DNA of 64,000 nt from JAKFWF01 sp963732635. Its GTDB lineage: Bacteria > Pseudomonadota > Alphaproteobacteria > Rhizobiales > Hyphomicrobiaceae. Within the stretch, counting starts at the first letter, position 1, and each line of letters starts with the position of its first letter. Of the stretch, positions 25,720 to 35,348 are shown piece after piece. The notes beneath the pieces were generated by a model that was not told where the DNA came from, did not search any database, and saw only the letters and a list, made by a program, of their open reading frames with translations. The translations under genes were made by a program, and so were the position numbers. Location of the stretch: contig CAVTAL010000035.1 in the NCBI GenBank assembly GCA_963732635.1, positions 682,001 through 746,000 on the forward strand, read 5' to 3'.

Positions 25720-26799
25720 CTATTTCAAATTGCCTCTTAGCATGACCAACTCTGGCCATGTCCCGCCCCTTTCGACCACACATTCCGCCGCGTTAAGAAG
25801 TCGCGAAAGCTCGGCGGCTGAGTAGTGTGTCGTGATGCGGTTTGATCGGTGGCCTAGAAGGTCTTGACGGTCCTCGAAGCTTACACCAGCAGCGCGCAAC
25901 CGCCGACCGTATGTATGCTTTAGATCGTGCACGCGAACGTTCGCTAATCCAGTTCGTTCTCTCGCGCGGATCCAGGCTGAAGTTAGCATCCTAGTGATTG
26001 GCTTGCCCCGAAAAGTGAACACGAACTCGGGGTGGGTGGCCCGCAGACTTTCGACAATCAATCTGGCAACGCGGTTCATCACCACAAGACGAACATCACC
26101 GTTCTTGACCCGAGAGCCCGGAATGAGGAACACGCTGGTACCTAGTTCCGGCACTTGCACTTCCCAGGTCCAACGCAACTGGCAAACTTCTTGGTCCCTG
26201 CAGCCGGTATTCACCGCAAACAGAGCCATTTGTGCCAGGTACTCAGGAAGCTCACGAAACAACCTTGTCTGCTCCTCCCAATTGAGAGGATGTGGTGACC
26301 GCTTCTCTACATCAGCCAGCAGTTTAATCTTGGGGGCCGATGGCAGCCACGTCAGGCCGTGCTCGTCGACCCACTCTGAGGATGCGAGGTTCAGAATGCG
26401 CCTAACGACCTTGAGACCGTGATTGATGGTGCCTGAAGCTTTCCCTTGCCGTTGCCGCTTCTCGATCCAAGGCTGCAAAGTGCCGCGATGTATCCGATCG
26501 AGAGGCGTCGTCGCAAGCAAAGGGACCAACTGATTGAGATGCATGATGTCATCACCGATGCTCCGCTTGTGTTGGTTTTCCAACACGAACTTCGCAGCAG
26601 CCTGCTCAAAGGTTCGAGCAGGTCTGACACCGTACACCTGAGCTTGTCGGGACAGTTCCATTACCCTTGCGATGTATCGTTCCGCTTCCTGGAGGTCAGC
26701 TGTTTCAGTGCTTTGGCAAACTCGCCGCCCGCCGATGCGTTTGTCGACATGCCAAATCCCGGCCCGCATGAAGAGGCCGGGCATTTTCTTACGTCCCAT
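25720..26799 (-). CDS. Tyrosine-recombinase island integrase
   Basis: A 359-residue phage-type integrase. The catalytic domain has the first Arg in NTGCRDQEVCQLRW, the box II residues in VHDLKHTYGRRLRAAG, and the nucleophile Tyr in ITTHYSAAEL. The N-terminal part (AKFVLENQHKRSIGDDI) is a SAM-like core-binding domain. The start at 26799 follows a strong AAGGAGG site. It points toward tRNA-Lys, the usual arrangement for an island integrated in a tRNA gene. The direct repeat marking the other end was not found in this window. Confidence 0.93.
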   Translation of the reverse strand: MGRKKMPGLFMRAGIWHVDKRIGGRRVCQSTETADLQEAERYIARVMELSRQAQVYGVRPARTFEQAAAKFVLENQHKRSIGDDIMHLNQLVPLLATTPLDRIHRGTLQPWIEKRQRQGKASGTINHGLKVVRRILNLASSEWVDEHGLTWLPSAPKIKLLADVEKRSPHPLNWEEQTRLFRELPEYLAQMALFAVNTGCRDQEVCQLRWTWEVQVPELGTSVFLIPGSRVKNGDVRLVVMNRVARLIVESLRATHPEFVFTFRGKPITRMLTSAWIRARERTGLANVRVHDLKHTYGRRLRAAGVSFEDRQDLLGHRSNRITTHYSAAELSRLLNAAECVVERGGTWPELVMLRGNLK

Positions 26800-27032
26800 A
26801 GATTGCCTCCTTTCCGAGTGGGACGTCCGTTGCGGGCTAGATAGTCGTCCACCCAGGCGTCAAGTTCAAGGCGGTCGAAGGCGATGCCTTGCGTCCCTAT
26901 TCTCACTTCGGTGACAAGCGGCCGCACCTCGATGTTGAAGCGATTGCGATCCATGCCGAGGTAGTACGGCGCATCCCGGAAGCGGACCAACCGAGGCAGT
27001 GGAGATTGTCGAACTCGTTTGGATTGAGGCAT
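26661..27032 (-). CDS. Excisionase-like small DNA-binding protein
   Basis: 123 residues, overlapping the integrase start by 139 bp in another frame. The segment LVRFRDAPYYLGMDRNRFN resembles the helix-turn-helix of AlpA/excisionase proteins, and FDRLELDAWVDDYLARNG is the typical C-terminal helix of that fold (LDAWLD). Such genes are often placed upstream of island integrases and direct excision. The tail after residue 80 is low-complexity. Role inferred. Confidence 0.7.
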   Translation of the reverse strand: MPQSKRVRQSPLPRLVRFRDAPYYLGMDRNRFNIEVRPLVTEVRIGTQGIAFDRLELDAWVDDYLARNGRPTRKGGNLWDVRKCPASSCGPGFGMSTNASAGGEFAKALKQLTSRKRNDTSQG

Positions 27033-27206
27033 GGCGATTTCGTTTTGCTAGTAAAGGCCGAGCGAACGGTAGATGATCAAGCGACGCTCACGGTGCGTTC
27101 GATAATCCTGTGCCACCAACTCGGATGGCAATTGGGATAAGCGGGAATTCGGAGGAGAGCTGAGGAAGTCTGGATTCGGCTCGATGCGCTACTTCGATGA
27201 ACCTTC

Positions 27207-28242
27207 CTGATTACGCACCATCGTAAGCCTTCCTGACGCCACCGTGATCTGCTGAAATGCGAGCAGATCGAGGGGGATGGCCATGGCGCGCAATCGCATC
27301 CAGTTTCAGAAGGGTCTCTCGGAGGCGCGGTTTCGTGGGCCTCTACGGCACCGAGGAGACGGTGTCGCGGCGCTCGCGCAGCTGGCGCTGGCCTGACGGG
27401 GTTTCGTCTGCCCGAAGTGCGGCGGCCGCGAGCATTGCATCGTCGGTCTCGCGGCGGCTCTACCAGTGCAACGCCTGCCGGCGGCAGACCTCGCTGACGG
27501 CCGGCACCATCTTCGACGTCGACCAAGGTGCCGCTGACGATCTGGTTCCGCGCCATGTACCTGATCACGCAGACCAAGCAGGGCATCTCCTCGATCGAAC
27601 TCGGCCGCCGGCTCGGCGTCACGCAGACGACGGCGTGGAAGATCAAGACCAAGCTCGCCGAGGTGATGCGGATCGACGAGCGAGGGCGACCGGCTCGAGG
27701 CCGCATCGAGATGGACGACGCCTATCTCGGCGGCGAGCGCGGCGGCGGCAAGACGCGGTCGTGGCAGTCCCGGCAAGAAGCCGATCGTCGTGGCCGTCCA
27801 GACCAGCGCCGACGGGCGGCCGCGAAGATCAAGCTCCGGCGCATCGCCCGCTTCAAGCGCCGCCGCGTGAAGGGGCTCGCCAAGCGCATCATCGCGCCGG
27901 GTGCGACCGTCGTCACCGATGGGCTGTCGTGCTTTCGCGGCGTCGCCGATGCCGGATGCGTCCATGTCGCCCTGCCGACCGGCATCGGGACGCCGCGCCG
28001 CGCGGCATCCCGCGTTCCAATGGGTCAACACCATGCTCGGCAACATCAAGAGCGCGATCGTCGCGCACCTACCGCGCGGTGCGCAAGAAGCACCTCGTGC
28101 GCACGCTCGCCGAGTTCGAATGGCGCTTCAACAATCGCTTCGACCTCGCCGCCATGATCCCGTCACTCGGCCGCGCCGCCATCACGACCAAGACCGGCTA
28201 CCTACAGCTACCTCAAAATGGCTGACTATGGTGCGTAATCAG
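27207..28242 (+). mobile_element. IS1595-type insertion sequence, copy 1 (full length)
   Basis: Terminal inverted repeats: left CTGATTACGCACCATCGTAA at 27207 and right, read inward on the minus strand, CTGATTACGCACCATAGTCA ending at 28242. The element is 1036 bp. No matching 8-bp flanks are seen (GAACCTTC left, GATTGGCC right), so one side has been rearranged; an IS200 remnant starts immediately to the right. The same ends recur at 35324-35346 and 58935-59652. Confidence 0.8.
27283..28238 (+). pseudogene. IS1595-type transposase, multiple frameshifts
   Basis: The protein starts MARNRIQFQKGLSEA and has a zinc-ribbon remnant (YQCNACRRQTSLTAGTIF), the helix-turn-helix SIELGRRLGVTQTTAWKIKT, then the ISXO2-like DDE start RIEMDDAYLGGERGGGKTRS. 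The reading frame changes several times, near 27330, 27420, 27520, 27770, 27990 and 28060. The end YLKMADYGA stops inside the right repeat. Not functional as read. Confidence 0.8.
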
Positions 28243-28244
28243 GA

Positions 28245-28362
28245 TTGGCCAAGCAGAAGGAGAGCCGGATTGAGGAGGGTCACATGATGCGTGACCACGT
28301 CCACATGATGATCTCGATCCCACCGAAGTATGCGGTGTCGCAGGTGTTCGGTTTCAGATGGG
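28245..28362 (+). pseudogene. IS200/IS605-type TnpA remnant
   Basis: The reading frame AKQKESRIEEGHMMRDHVHM followed by MISIPPKYAVSQVFGF is the HUH-type Y1 transposase signature region (the paired His of HVHMM). After about 28360 the family sequence is lost. It is a fragment of about 40 codons lacking the N-terminus and the catalytic Tyr, abutting the IS1595 right end. Confidence 0.72.
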
Positions 28363-28475
28363 CTGTGCAATCTACGTCCAAGATTGACACGGCCGAAGTC
28401 ATTGATTACTCCCATACCACGGTCACTCAGTTTTCATGGGCGCTCTGAGGTGCTTGACCCCAGAGGAGGGGAATT

Positions 28476-29213
28476 TTGAGGGTCGCAATGCAATACAATT
28501 TCTCGGGTCCGCTGTACGAGCAAGTACTTGGGTTGCTTCGAACGCGCATTGAATCAGGTGAATGGAAGCATGGATTTCCATTGCCTGGTGAAGTCCAGCT
28601 GTCGCGTGATTTTGGCGTGAGTGTCGGTACGATGCGCAAGGCAATGGATAAGCTTGTGCAGGAGCGTATTGTAACTCGCGAGCGCGGTCGCGGTACATTC
28701 GTGAAGGAAGCGAACGCACGCTCCGCCCCGCATGGATTTCGGCTGTGCGATGACAACGGCAATCGGATATCGCCTCAGATTTCTCTGACCAAGATTAGTG
28801 CAAGTGACGCAACGCCAGCCGAGACCAAAGCGCTCCGGCTCCGGCACCGCCAATCCATGGCTCCCCGTGTAATTAGATTATTGCGAGAGTGGCGAATCGA
28901 CGGTCAATTGGTTTGCGAGGAATCAATAATAGTAGAACAATCTCGCTTCCCGGATTTGGCAGATCTGCAGTCGTGGGGACAAGAAACGTTGCACGACACT
29001 TATGCAGAACACTATAAAACACCGATAGATCGTGCCATTGCGACAATAAAGCCAATGTTGTCTGCTGATACAGAAGCTAATAACCCGTTAGATGCTCAGG
29101 CGATGATGTTCTTGAGGTGCACGCGGATAGCATTCGACAATAAGGATATTCCTGTGGAGTTGTGTGAACAAACGTACCGCTGTCGTGTATGTTCGTTTCA
29201 GTTTTGCTCCTGA
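28476..29213 (+). CDS. GntR-family transcriptional regulator (HutC type)
   Basis: 245 residues. The N-terminal winged helix is clear (GPLYEQVLGLLRTRIESGEW; LSRDFGVSVGTMRKAMDKL; VTRERGRGTFVKE) and the C-terminal half matches the UTRA ligand-binding fold (RHRQSMAPRVIRLLREWRID, VCEESIIVE). The TTG at 28476 lies about 5 bases after GAGGAGGGGA, so it is a good start; the ATG at 28488 (MQYNF) is the alternative. The last residues (RCRVCSFQFCS) look unusual, suggesting a slightly altered end. No obvious target gene nearby. Confidence 0.83.
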   Translation: MRVAMQYNFSGPLYEQVLGLLRTRIESGEWKHGFPLPGEVQLSRDFGVSVGTMRKAMDKLVQERIVTRERGRGTFVKEANARSAPHGFRLCDDNGNRISPQISLTKISASDATPAETKALRLRHRQSMAPRVIRLLREWRIDGQLVCEESIIVEQSRFPDLADLQSWGQETLHDTYAEHYKTPIDRAIATIKPMLSADTEANNPLDAQAMMFLRCTRIAFDNKDIPVELCEQTYRCRVCSFQFCS

Positions 29214-29272
29214 GTGTGTGATTTGATTGGTACGAACCGTGCTCGCTCTGTTCGGCTCTGATGTAGCGCGTC

Positions 29273-29428
29273 TGGCTGCAACTGAAAGAGCGCTTCCTTT
29301 CGCACCGCCTGCACGCCGACTACGACGCCATCGCGGACGCCGCATCACACTCGTGGAACCGACTCGTCGTAGAAACGGGCCGCCTCACATCGCTGTGCAC
29401 CTACCCCCGGATACCACAGGTCAAATGA
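29273..29428 (+). pseudogene. IS630-family transposase C-terminal remnant
   Basis: 52 codons reading WLQLKERFLSHRLHADYDAI, then ADAASHSWNRLVVETGRLTS and ending LCTYPRIPQVK. This is the conserved tail of IS630 transposases. The catalytic parts are missing and sequence before 29270 belongs to something else. Confidence 0.75.
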
Positions 29429-29507
29429 ATGGCGGGCCGGTATAAGCGGGTTTCCACCTTCACCGGAATCCGCATGCGAGGGCCTGCCCGCAGTAGATCT
29501 GCGAAGT

Positions 29508-29948
29508 CTATCGAGCTGCGGCCAGTGCATCATCAATCATACGATTGACCAAGGCCATCCGTTCGGTTGCAACGGCGGTAGCAGCGACAGGTACGCGATC
29601 TGGATGACACGCACGTGCCAGTTGTCGGCGAAGGCGCCTTAGTTCCGGTACGGTGAGACCCGGCCGCAGTTGATTGTGATAGACGTCGTGCCTCTCGCGC
29701 CGATGATCTGAAATCGCTTCTGATGGACTGTCGTCGTAGGCGCGGCGGACATGAGCCAATGGTTCTGCAACCTGACCGGACTTGGCTGGAACTTCTAAGT
29801 CTAAACAACGACCGCGAGTGCCAGCCAATGATTCCGATCGCAAACCTTCGTCGCGCAAATCGTCAAGTACCTCGTCAAAGGATGGATGAGCATACATGCG
29901 ACGGGGCCCAAGGCTAGCAATTGAAAAGTTGGAACGATTGAACCTCAA
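29508..29948 (-). CDS. J-domain-like protein
   Basis: A 146-residue protein. The C-terminus (ELRRLRRQLARACHPDRVPV, then ATERMALVNRMIDDALAAAR) has the HPD tripeptide and helix III of a J domain. The N-terminal two thirds are polar with no recognised family. It could be a DnaK co-chaperone carried by the island. It sits just left of the inversion breakpoint at 29993. The start is uncertain. Confidence 0.6.
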   Translation of the reverse strand: MRFNRSNFSIASLGPRRMYAHPSFDEVLDDLRDEGLRSESLAGTRGRCLDLEVPAKSGQVAEPLAHVRRAYDDSPSEAISDHRRERHDVYHNQLRPGLTVPELRRLRRQLARACHPDRVPVAATAVATERMALVNRMIDDALAAAR

Positions 29949-29992
29949 ATTCCCTAACTATCCATATCGTCGGCAGAAAACAGTGGCATGCA

Positions 29993-30492
29993 GGGATCGA
30001 AGCGGCTTGTCGGCCGCGCGCCCAGGAAACGTGGCGGCACCGCCAGGAAGAGGGGACTATCGACCGACGAGCACGACTGTACTCTCATCGTCCGCGACCG
30101 CAGCGGCGCGACCACGGACCATGTTATGCACGATCTCAAGGCTCGCTCGTTCGCGGCCCATCTGCTGCCGATCGTCGCCAAGGACGCCGTGCTCGTGAGT
30201 GATGGGCGCGATGCCTACGGTGCCTTCGCGCACGCCGAGGGGATCCTGCACATCCCGATCATCGCCAGTCGCGGCGAGCACGTCTATGAAGGGTTCCACA
30301 TCCAGAACGTCAATGGCTACACCAGCCGCCTCAAGGGCAGGATGGCCCGCGTCAATGGCGTTGCCTCACGGTATCTGCCAAGCTACCTTGGTTGGCGCCG
30401 CGCCATCGACCGCCTCGGTGCTAAACTTCACCCCCGAACGATACCTTCAGGCCGCCGGTCGATGCACTTCAAAATGAAAGCCGAACAGAGCC
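29993..30492 (+). mobile_element. C-terminal half of a split IS1595-family element
   Basis: The reading frame from GSKRLVGRAPRKRGG continues through RDRSGATTDHVM, VSDGRDAYGAFA and the closing ISXO2-like FHIQNVNGYTSRLKGRMARV. One base shift near 30420 leads to the natural end FTPERYLQAAGRCTSK at 30477. The terminal repeat GCCGAACAGAGCC ends at 30492 and is followed by GCTACATC (30493-30500). The missing N-terminal half lies at 41506-42059 on the opposite strand and carries the same 8-bp flank. Confidence 0.88.
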
Positions 30493-30500
30493 GCTACATC

Positions 30501-30906
30501 AGAGCGGAACCAAGCCAAAGGAATGCAGGAGCTGAGCACCGCTTACACTCAATTTGATTGCCGAACAGAGCCCTGTTGCCTGCCTTTGGCTGACATCCAG
30601 CTGAAATGCCTACTTAATCGTTACCAAAATATAGACAACTTAGATCATCAAAATACCAACCAGCTTAACGCTTTCTATTGCCTTCCTCGGGCATGATTGG
30701 CTTACGACAGACTGATGGTTGCTCGATCCACAGCATCAGAGATATGATGTCTCTCTGTCGTTCCGGCTCTGGCCCGGACTCAGGCGTTGCCGCCACAGCA
30801 ACCGCCAACACCATCATCGTGAGAAGCACAACGTCTGGCCCTGTGAATGTCCCACGTTGGGTCAGCAATAGCGCCTCCCGCTTCAATTCAGTATGAGCAA
30901 TAGACA
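30501..30906. other. Gap with an orphan IS end
   Basis: No convincing gene. At 30558-30571 a second GCCGAACAGAGCCC occurs, matching the terminal repeat of the split IS1595-family element, so it is probably a leftover end. The rest is AT-richer than average and likely holds the promoter of the GGDEF-EAL gene. A minus-strand 86-codon frame covers most of it but has no family character. Confidence 0.5.
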
Positions 30907-33582
30907 ATGCGGCTTCGTGAAACACGTCGTGCCATCAAGCGAATGGCCTTGTGGCGTCGTAAGTCTTGGCTTGGATCCACGTCGCTCGGCGTGACCATGG
31001 TCTGCGCACTTTGGCTTGGAATTGTCGCCAAGCATATTGAAAACAGAGCCATCGATTTGGCAGGCGGTAAGCGCGATCTTCAGAACGTCACGCTCCTGTT
31101 CGAAGAGAACGTGCTCCGCTCGATTGGCGAAATGGATAAGGCTCTATTGTATCTGCGTCGCTCGATTGAATCGGGAAAAAGTAACCACGACTTTCACAGC
31201 ATTGTCAGCACGACCGACATCCTCAGCGCTCTAATCGTCCAAGTGGCAATCATCGATGCCAACGGCATCATGAGGGCCTCGAATGTTGGGCCGCAGCCAG
31301 CCCCTGCGACGGACTTGAGTGACCGCGAGCACTATCGCTTTCATATCGGTAGAACTAGCGACGACCTGTTCATCAGCAGACCCGTAGTTGGTCGTGCAAG
31401 CGGCAAGTGGTCAGTTCAGTTGACCCGACGGTTTCTGATGTCCGATGGCACGTTCGGCGGCGTGGTTGTTGCTTCTTTCAATCCTGCCCATTTCGAGTCG
31501 TTCTATGGCCGAATCGATCTTGGCAAAGGGGCTAGTTACGCGCTGCTTGGAACCGATGGGATAGTGCGTGCATCTGGCGGCGACCCCGATGAACGCTTCC
31601 GTCTGGGGCAAGATCTATCGACAACAGGCCTGATTCCAAATCTCAACAAAGATAAGCTGGAGCCGTTCTGGGATCGCGGCGCTGTATCCGGGACAGCGGT
31701 GTTGGTCGGCCTGAGGAGGGTGGCGGGTCAACCGGTTGTCGTGAGTGCCAGCCTTCCCGAGCGAACCGTCTACGGAAACTCCGAACACAATGCGTACATC
31801 ATGATGATGGCCGGACTCCTGCTTTCACTGTTGATTTTTTTGGCCACACGACGCGCGTGGCTGTCTGAGGTGCAGGTTAAGGAAAAAGCCGAGCAGTTAC
31901 AGTTGACCCTGGATCACATGAGCCAAGGTATTATGATGGTCACCAGGGATCTTCAGATCCCAATCTTGAATCAGAAATCACTCGACCTTCTCGATTTACC
32001 ACGCTCATTCCTTCATTCACCACCTCAATTCGATGAGCTGGTAGCTCTTCAAGAGGAGCGCGGTGAGTTCATCAATGCCGACCTGCCCGAGCAACTGGGT
32101 GCATTGGAGGCCTTTGGGCCTTCCGACGCGATTGGAAAGTTCGAGATGTACGAGCGTGTCCGGCCGGATGGTACAGTGATTGAAGTTCGCAGTTCGCGCC
32201 TTCGAAACGGAGGCTTCGTTCGAACCTTTTCAGACGTCACTCAGCGTCGACAGGCTCAAGTCCAAGCGGACCAGATGGCGTCAGAAGATGCTCTGACTGG
32301 TCTCGCCAACCGGCGCACGCTAATGCAGCACCTGGACAAGGTCTTGGCAGAACGAATGCCTACGTATGGCAGCGAACCCCACCCGTTTGCCGTACTCTAT
32401 TTGGATCTAGATCGGTTTAAGTTCGTCAACGATACCCAGGGCCATGCGGTTGGTGACAAGCTCTTGCAGATCGTTGCGGAACGCCTAAAGGCTTCTCTGC
32501 GACAGAACGATTTCATTGCGCGCTTGGGCGGAGATGAATTCGCGGTTGTTCTGTCGTCCAGTGAGCGGACAGAAAGACCAGAAATTGTCGCGCAACGCTT
32601 GGTCGATGCTATCGGTCGTTCTTATGACATCGACAGCCATCAGCTCTTGATCGGCGCAAGTATCGGCATTGCAATCGGACCTGATAACGGTCAAACATGC
32701 AACGAGCTGTTGATCGCAGCTGATCTTGCCCTTTATGCCGCGAAGGCGGCAGGACGCGCCACGTATCGCTTCTTCTCGAAGGACATGAATGAGGGCATGA
32801 AGGTGAGACAGCAGATCGAAGCCGATCTGCGCGAAGCCATCATCAACGAGAAGTTGGAACTCCACTATCAACCGATAGTGCATTTGCAAGATAATGCTAT
32901 TGTAGGGTTCGAAGCGCTGGCGCGTTGGCGTCACCCCGTCAATGGAATGGTGCCGCCGGATAAGTTCATTCCCATTGCGGAGGAGTGTGGCTTGATCCAG
33001 GTACTCGGTCAGTGGGTCCTTCAAGAAGCTTGTCGTCAGGCCGCAAGGTGGCCCAAAAATCTGACTGTGGCCGTCAATCTCTCGCCTGTACAATTTACCA
33101 ATCCAGGTCTTGCGGGAATGATTGAACGCATTCTCGTGGAAACCGGTCTTGACCCAACTCGGTTGGAAGTGGAGATCACCGAAGGGCTCCTCATGCGAAA
33201 CACTGAGAGCAACCTCGCAACACTGCAGACGCTGAAGGACCTCGGTGTCCGCATTGCCATGGATGATTTTGGGACCGGATACTCTTCACTCGGCTATCTT
33301 CAGAGCTTTCCCTTCGATCGGATCAAAGTTGATCGTAGCTTCGTTTCCAAGCTTGGCTCAAACGCAAGCTCATCAGCCATTGTTCGCGCCGTCGTTGACA
33401 TTGCAGGCTCGCGCGGGATGCACACCACCGCCGAAGGTGTGGAAACCGAGGAGCAACGGAAGGGGTTGGCATTACTTGGCTGTGACGAAGCACAAGGCTA
33501 TTTGTTTAGCAGACCGGTGCCGCTCGACGGCGTGACTAAATTGATCGCAGAATGGGGCCCTAAGTTCAAGTCCGCTGCTTAG
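30907..33582 (+). CDS. Membrane GGDEF-EAL cyclic-di-GMP enzyme with PAS domain
   Basis: 891 residues. A membrane helix (about 20-42), a periplasmic Cache-like sensor (45-290; VAIIDANGIMRASN), a second helix (about 298-318; AYIMMMAGLLLSLLIFLATR), a PAS domain (335-450; LDHMSQGIMMVTRD), GGDEF (about 460-620) and EAL (about 640-885). The cyclase motif GGDEF is intact, with an inhibitory-site RQND just before it. The EAL part keeps FEALARWRHP, NLSPVQF, ITEGLLM, MDDFGTGYSSLGYL, the Lys of IKVDRSFV and EGVETEEQ, so both activities look possible. With two PilZ genes and a flagellar cluster nearby, it probably sets c-di-GMP for motility. Confidence 0.95.
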   Translation: MRLRETRRAIKRMALWRRKSWLGSTSLGVTMVCALWLGIVAKHIENRAIDLAGGKRDLQNVTLLFEENVLRSIGEMDKALLYLRRSIESGKSNHDFHSIVSTTDILSALIVQVAIIDANGIMRASNVGPQPAPATDLSDREHYRFHIGRTSDDLFISRPVVGRASGKWSVQLTRRFLMSDGTFGGVVVASFNPAHFESFYGRIDLGKGASYALLGTDGIVRASGGDPDERFRLGQDLSTTGLIPNLNKDKLEPFWDRGAVSGTAVLVGLRRVAGQPVVVSASLPERTVYGNSEHNAYIMMMAGLLLSLLIFLATRRAWLSEVQVKEKAEQLQLTLDHMSQGIMMVTRDLQIPILNQKSLDLLDLPRSFLHSPPQFDELVALQEERGEFINADLPEQLGALEAFGPSDAIGKFEMYERVRPDGTVIEVRSSRLRNGGFVRTFSDVTQRRQAQVQADQMASEDALTGLANRRTLMQHLDKVLAERMPTYGSEPHPFAVLYLDLDRFKFVNDTQGHAVGDKLLQIVAERLKASLRQNDFIARLGGDEFAVVLSSSERTERPEIVAQRLVDAIGRSYDIDSHQLLIGASIGIAIGPDNGQTCNELLIAADLALYAAKAAGRATYRFFSKDMNEGMKVRQQIEADLREAIINEKLELHYQPIVHLQDNAIVGFEALARWRHPVNGMVPPDKFIPIAEECGLIQVLGQWVLQEACRQAARWPKNLTVAVNLSPVQFTNPGLAGMIERILVETGLDPTRLEVEITEGLLMRNTESNLATLQTLKDLGVRIAMDDFGTGYSSLGYLQSFPFDRIKVDRSFVSKLGSNASSSAIVRAVVDIAGSRGMHTTAEGVETEEQRKGLALLGCDEAQGYLFSRPVPLDGVTKLIAEWGPKFKSAA

Positions 33583-33604
33583 GGAACGGAACCTCTGAAC
33601 AATC

Positions 33605-34870
33605 GGTTCCCCGCTATTTCACGTGGGTAGTTTGAGGTCGAGTTTGCCGGCGATGAGGTAGGTGATGGCCTTGAGGGTGCGGGTGGAGCGATAGCCTCGC
33701 GCCTTTGCCTTGGCGGCCTGGACGAGGCTGTTGATGCCCTCGATGAGGCCGTTGGCGATTTTGCTGTCGAACCAGCGCAGGATGCCGTCTCGGTGCCGGT
33801 CGATGGTGAGGGCCACCTGCTTCATGGGCTCGAGACGTGAACGTCTCGCCCAGGAGTACCAGCGGTCGAGGAAGAGGGCTGCCCATTCGGGTGAGCGCTC
33901 TTGGTAGATGTCCTGGAACGCGAGACGCAAGTGATAGGCGCGTGCTGTCTTCAGGTTCGTCCGCGCGAGCGATCCAAGCTGTGCTGACTGGTCGGCGGAC
34001 AGGTTGCGCTCGTTCTTGAGCCAGAGATAGCGGCTGCGTTTCAACTCGGGCCTGCTTTTGGCTTCGTCGCGGCGCACTTTGTCGACGGCGTCGTTGACGA
34101 GTTTGACGGCATGGAACTTGTCGAAGGTAACCTCCGCCTCGGTGAGGTTGTCGGCCACACCCTTGATGAACGCGGGGCTCATGTCGATGCAGACCTCCTT
34201 GATGCGCGAGGCATCGCCCTTGTGGGCTTCGAGGTCGTCGGCGAAGGCGGCGACCGTGCCGGCGTCCCGACCGTCGGCGACGAACAGAACACGCCGACGA
34301 TCGATATCGACGAAGAGCGAGACGTAGTTATGCCCGCGCTTTGCGGCCGTCTCATCGATGGCCACGCGCCGCACGTCGGCGTAGTCGGCGCGCTCCCGCG
34401 CCTTCTCGACCCAGTGGTGCAGCACGCGCCACATCTTGGTGTCGTGCTCCCCGATCAGACGCGCGGCGGTCGCGACCGGCATGGCCGTCATCAGCGCCAT
34501 GGCAAGTGCCTCGAACAGCAGCGTGAAGCCGGAGCCGGGCCGGGCCCAGGGTACGGTGATCTGTTTGACGCCGCAGTCCGGGCAGGTGATGCGCGGTGTC
34601 CTGGAATGCAGGAAGGCCTGATGCTGGAAGAAGTCGAGATGCCGCCACGTCTGCATGGAGGTGTCGTGCACCGGGCAGTCGGGGGTCGCGCACTGCGGAC
34701 AGGGAAAGCGCCCGCCCCTGGCAAAGTCGATCTCAATATCCAGGCGCTTCTTGGCAGCGTCGAAGTTGCACGCCTTCACCATCCATGGCGGCACCAGCCC
34801 GAGAGCCAGCTGGAACAGATCCGTATCGCGCATTGGTTGCAACTCCGGCGCCCGAGGAGCCTCGATCCTG
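33605..34870 (-). mobile_element. ISL3-family insertion sequence, copy 1, one end missing
   Basis: The right terminus GGTTCCCCGCTATTTCAC starts at 33605, 14 bp after the stop side of the transposase gene is counted inward. The matching repeat expected upstream of the transposase start was not found before 35050, so that end is truncated. A second, partial copy lies at 36837-37291 with near-identical sequence. Confidence 0.75.
33619..34833 (-). CDS. ISL3-family transposase
   Basis: 404 residues. N-terminal zinc fingers (CPQCATPDCPVHD; ITCPDCGVKQITVPW), a helix-turn-helix (ALMTAMPVATAARLIGEH), and the DDE catalytic domain with VAIDETAAKRGHNYVSLFVD, EVCIDMSPAFIKGV and the late Glu in GLIEGINSLVQAAKAKARG. 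The start at 34833 (MRDTDLFQLALGLV) matches the family; the 61-codon extension upstream does not. The reading frame is intact, so the protein may still be made although one terminal repeat is lost. Confidence 0.92.
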   Translation of the reverse strand: MRDTDLFQLALGLVPPWMVKACNFDAAKKRLDIEIDFARGGRFPCPQCATPDCPVHDTSMQTWRHLDFFQHQAFLHSRTPRITCPDCGVKQITVPWARPGSGFTLLFEALAMALMTAMPVATAARLIGEHDTKMWRVLHHWVEKARERADYADVRRVAIDETAAKRGHNYVSLFVDIDRRRVLFVADGRDAGTVAAFADDLEAHKGDASRIKEVCIDMSPAFIKGVADNLTEAEVTFDKFHAVKLVNDAVDKVRRDEAKSRPELKRSRYLWLKNERNLSADQSAQLGSLARTNLKTARAYHLRLAFQDIYQERSPEWAALFLDRWYSWARRSRLEPMKQVALTIDRHRDGILRWFDSKIANGLIEGINSLVQAAKAKARGYRSTRTLKAITYLIAGKLDLKLPT

Positions 34871-35082
34871 CCGACGTGCTCGCGGCCGTCAAGACGTGGC
34901 CTGGAAGCGTCGAGCCCGCCGCACCAACGACGTGCCGGCCAGCCTTGACGACCCCTGCGCGCGACGGCCACCGCAAACGGCAGGTCGGGGCGGAGGGATG
35001 GTCTTCGATCGAACAAAGGGATGCGATGAGAACGTCCAGCGTCAAGTAACGGCGGTCACATCACCCACGCCGAACAGCGAGG

Positions 35083-35310
35083 AGGCAAGAAGAACGACCA
35101 GGCATTTGTCGAACAGAAGAACGGCGCGGTCGTCAGAAGGCTCATCGGTTATGGACGGTTCGACGGTCTCGAGACGGCCCAGGCGATAGCCCGTCTCTAC
35201 GCGGTGGCGCGGCTGCACGTGAACTTATTCCAGCCCTCGTTCAAGCTCAAGGAGAAGCGCCGGGAAGGCGCGAAGGTGATCAAGCGCTACCACGCTCCGG
35301 CCACATACAG
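35083..35310 (+). pseudogene. Transposase/integrase C-terminal remnant
   Basis: The frame RGGKKNDQAFVEQKNGAVVR then LIGYGRFDGLETAQAIARLY and LFQPSFKLKEKRREGAKVIK is the C-terminal part of an integrase-type DDE transposase (FVEQKNG contains the catalytic Glu region). It is cut on the right by an IS1595-type terminal repeat. Family beyond that is not assigned. Confidence 0.6.
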
Positions 35311-35323
35311 CCATCTCAAAATG

Positions 35324-35346
35324 TCTGACTATGGTGCGTAATCAGG
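35324..35346 (+). repeat. Solo right end of the IS1595-type element
   Basis: TCTGACTATGGTGCGTAATC with flanking AG matches the right repeat of the full copy ending at 28242 in all but one or two positions, including the preceding TCAAAATG. No left end or transposase accompanies it, so this is a residual end left by deletion. It separates two unrelated transposase remnants. Confidence 0.7.
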
Positions 35347-35348
35347 TG

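Noticed and set aside
29247..29272. CTCTGTTCGGCTCTGATGTAGC read as another IS1595-family end with target duplication
   Set aside because: It contains both the end word and GATGTAGC, but they are in the wrong spacing, with no transposase beside them; could be chance or a decayed end.
30665..30925. 86-codon minus-strand frame between the split IS half and the GGDEF-EAL gene
   Set aside because: It has a hydrophobic stretch but no family character or ribosome site, and it overlaps the start of the well-supported GGDEF-EAL gene.
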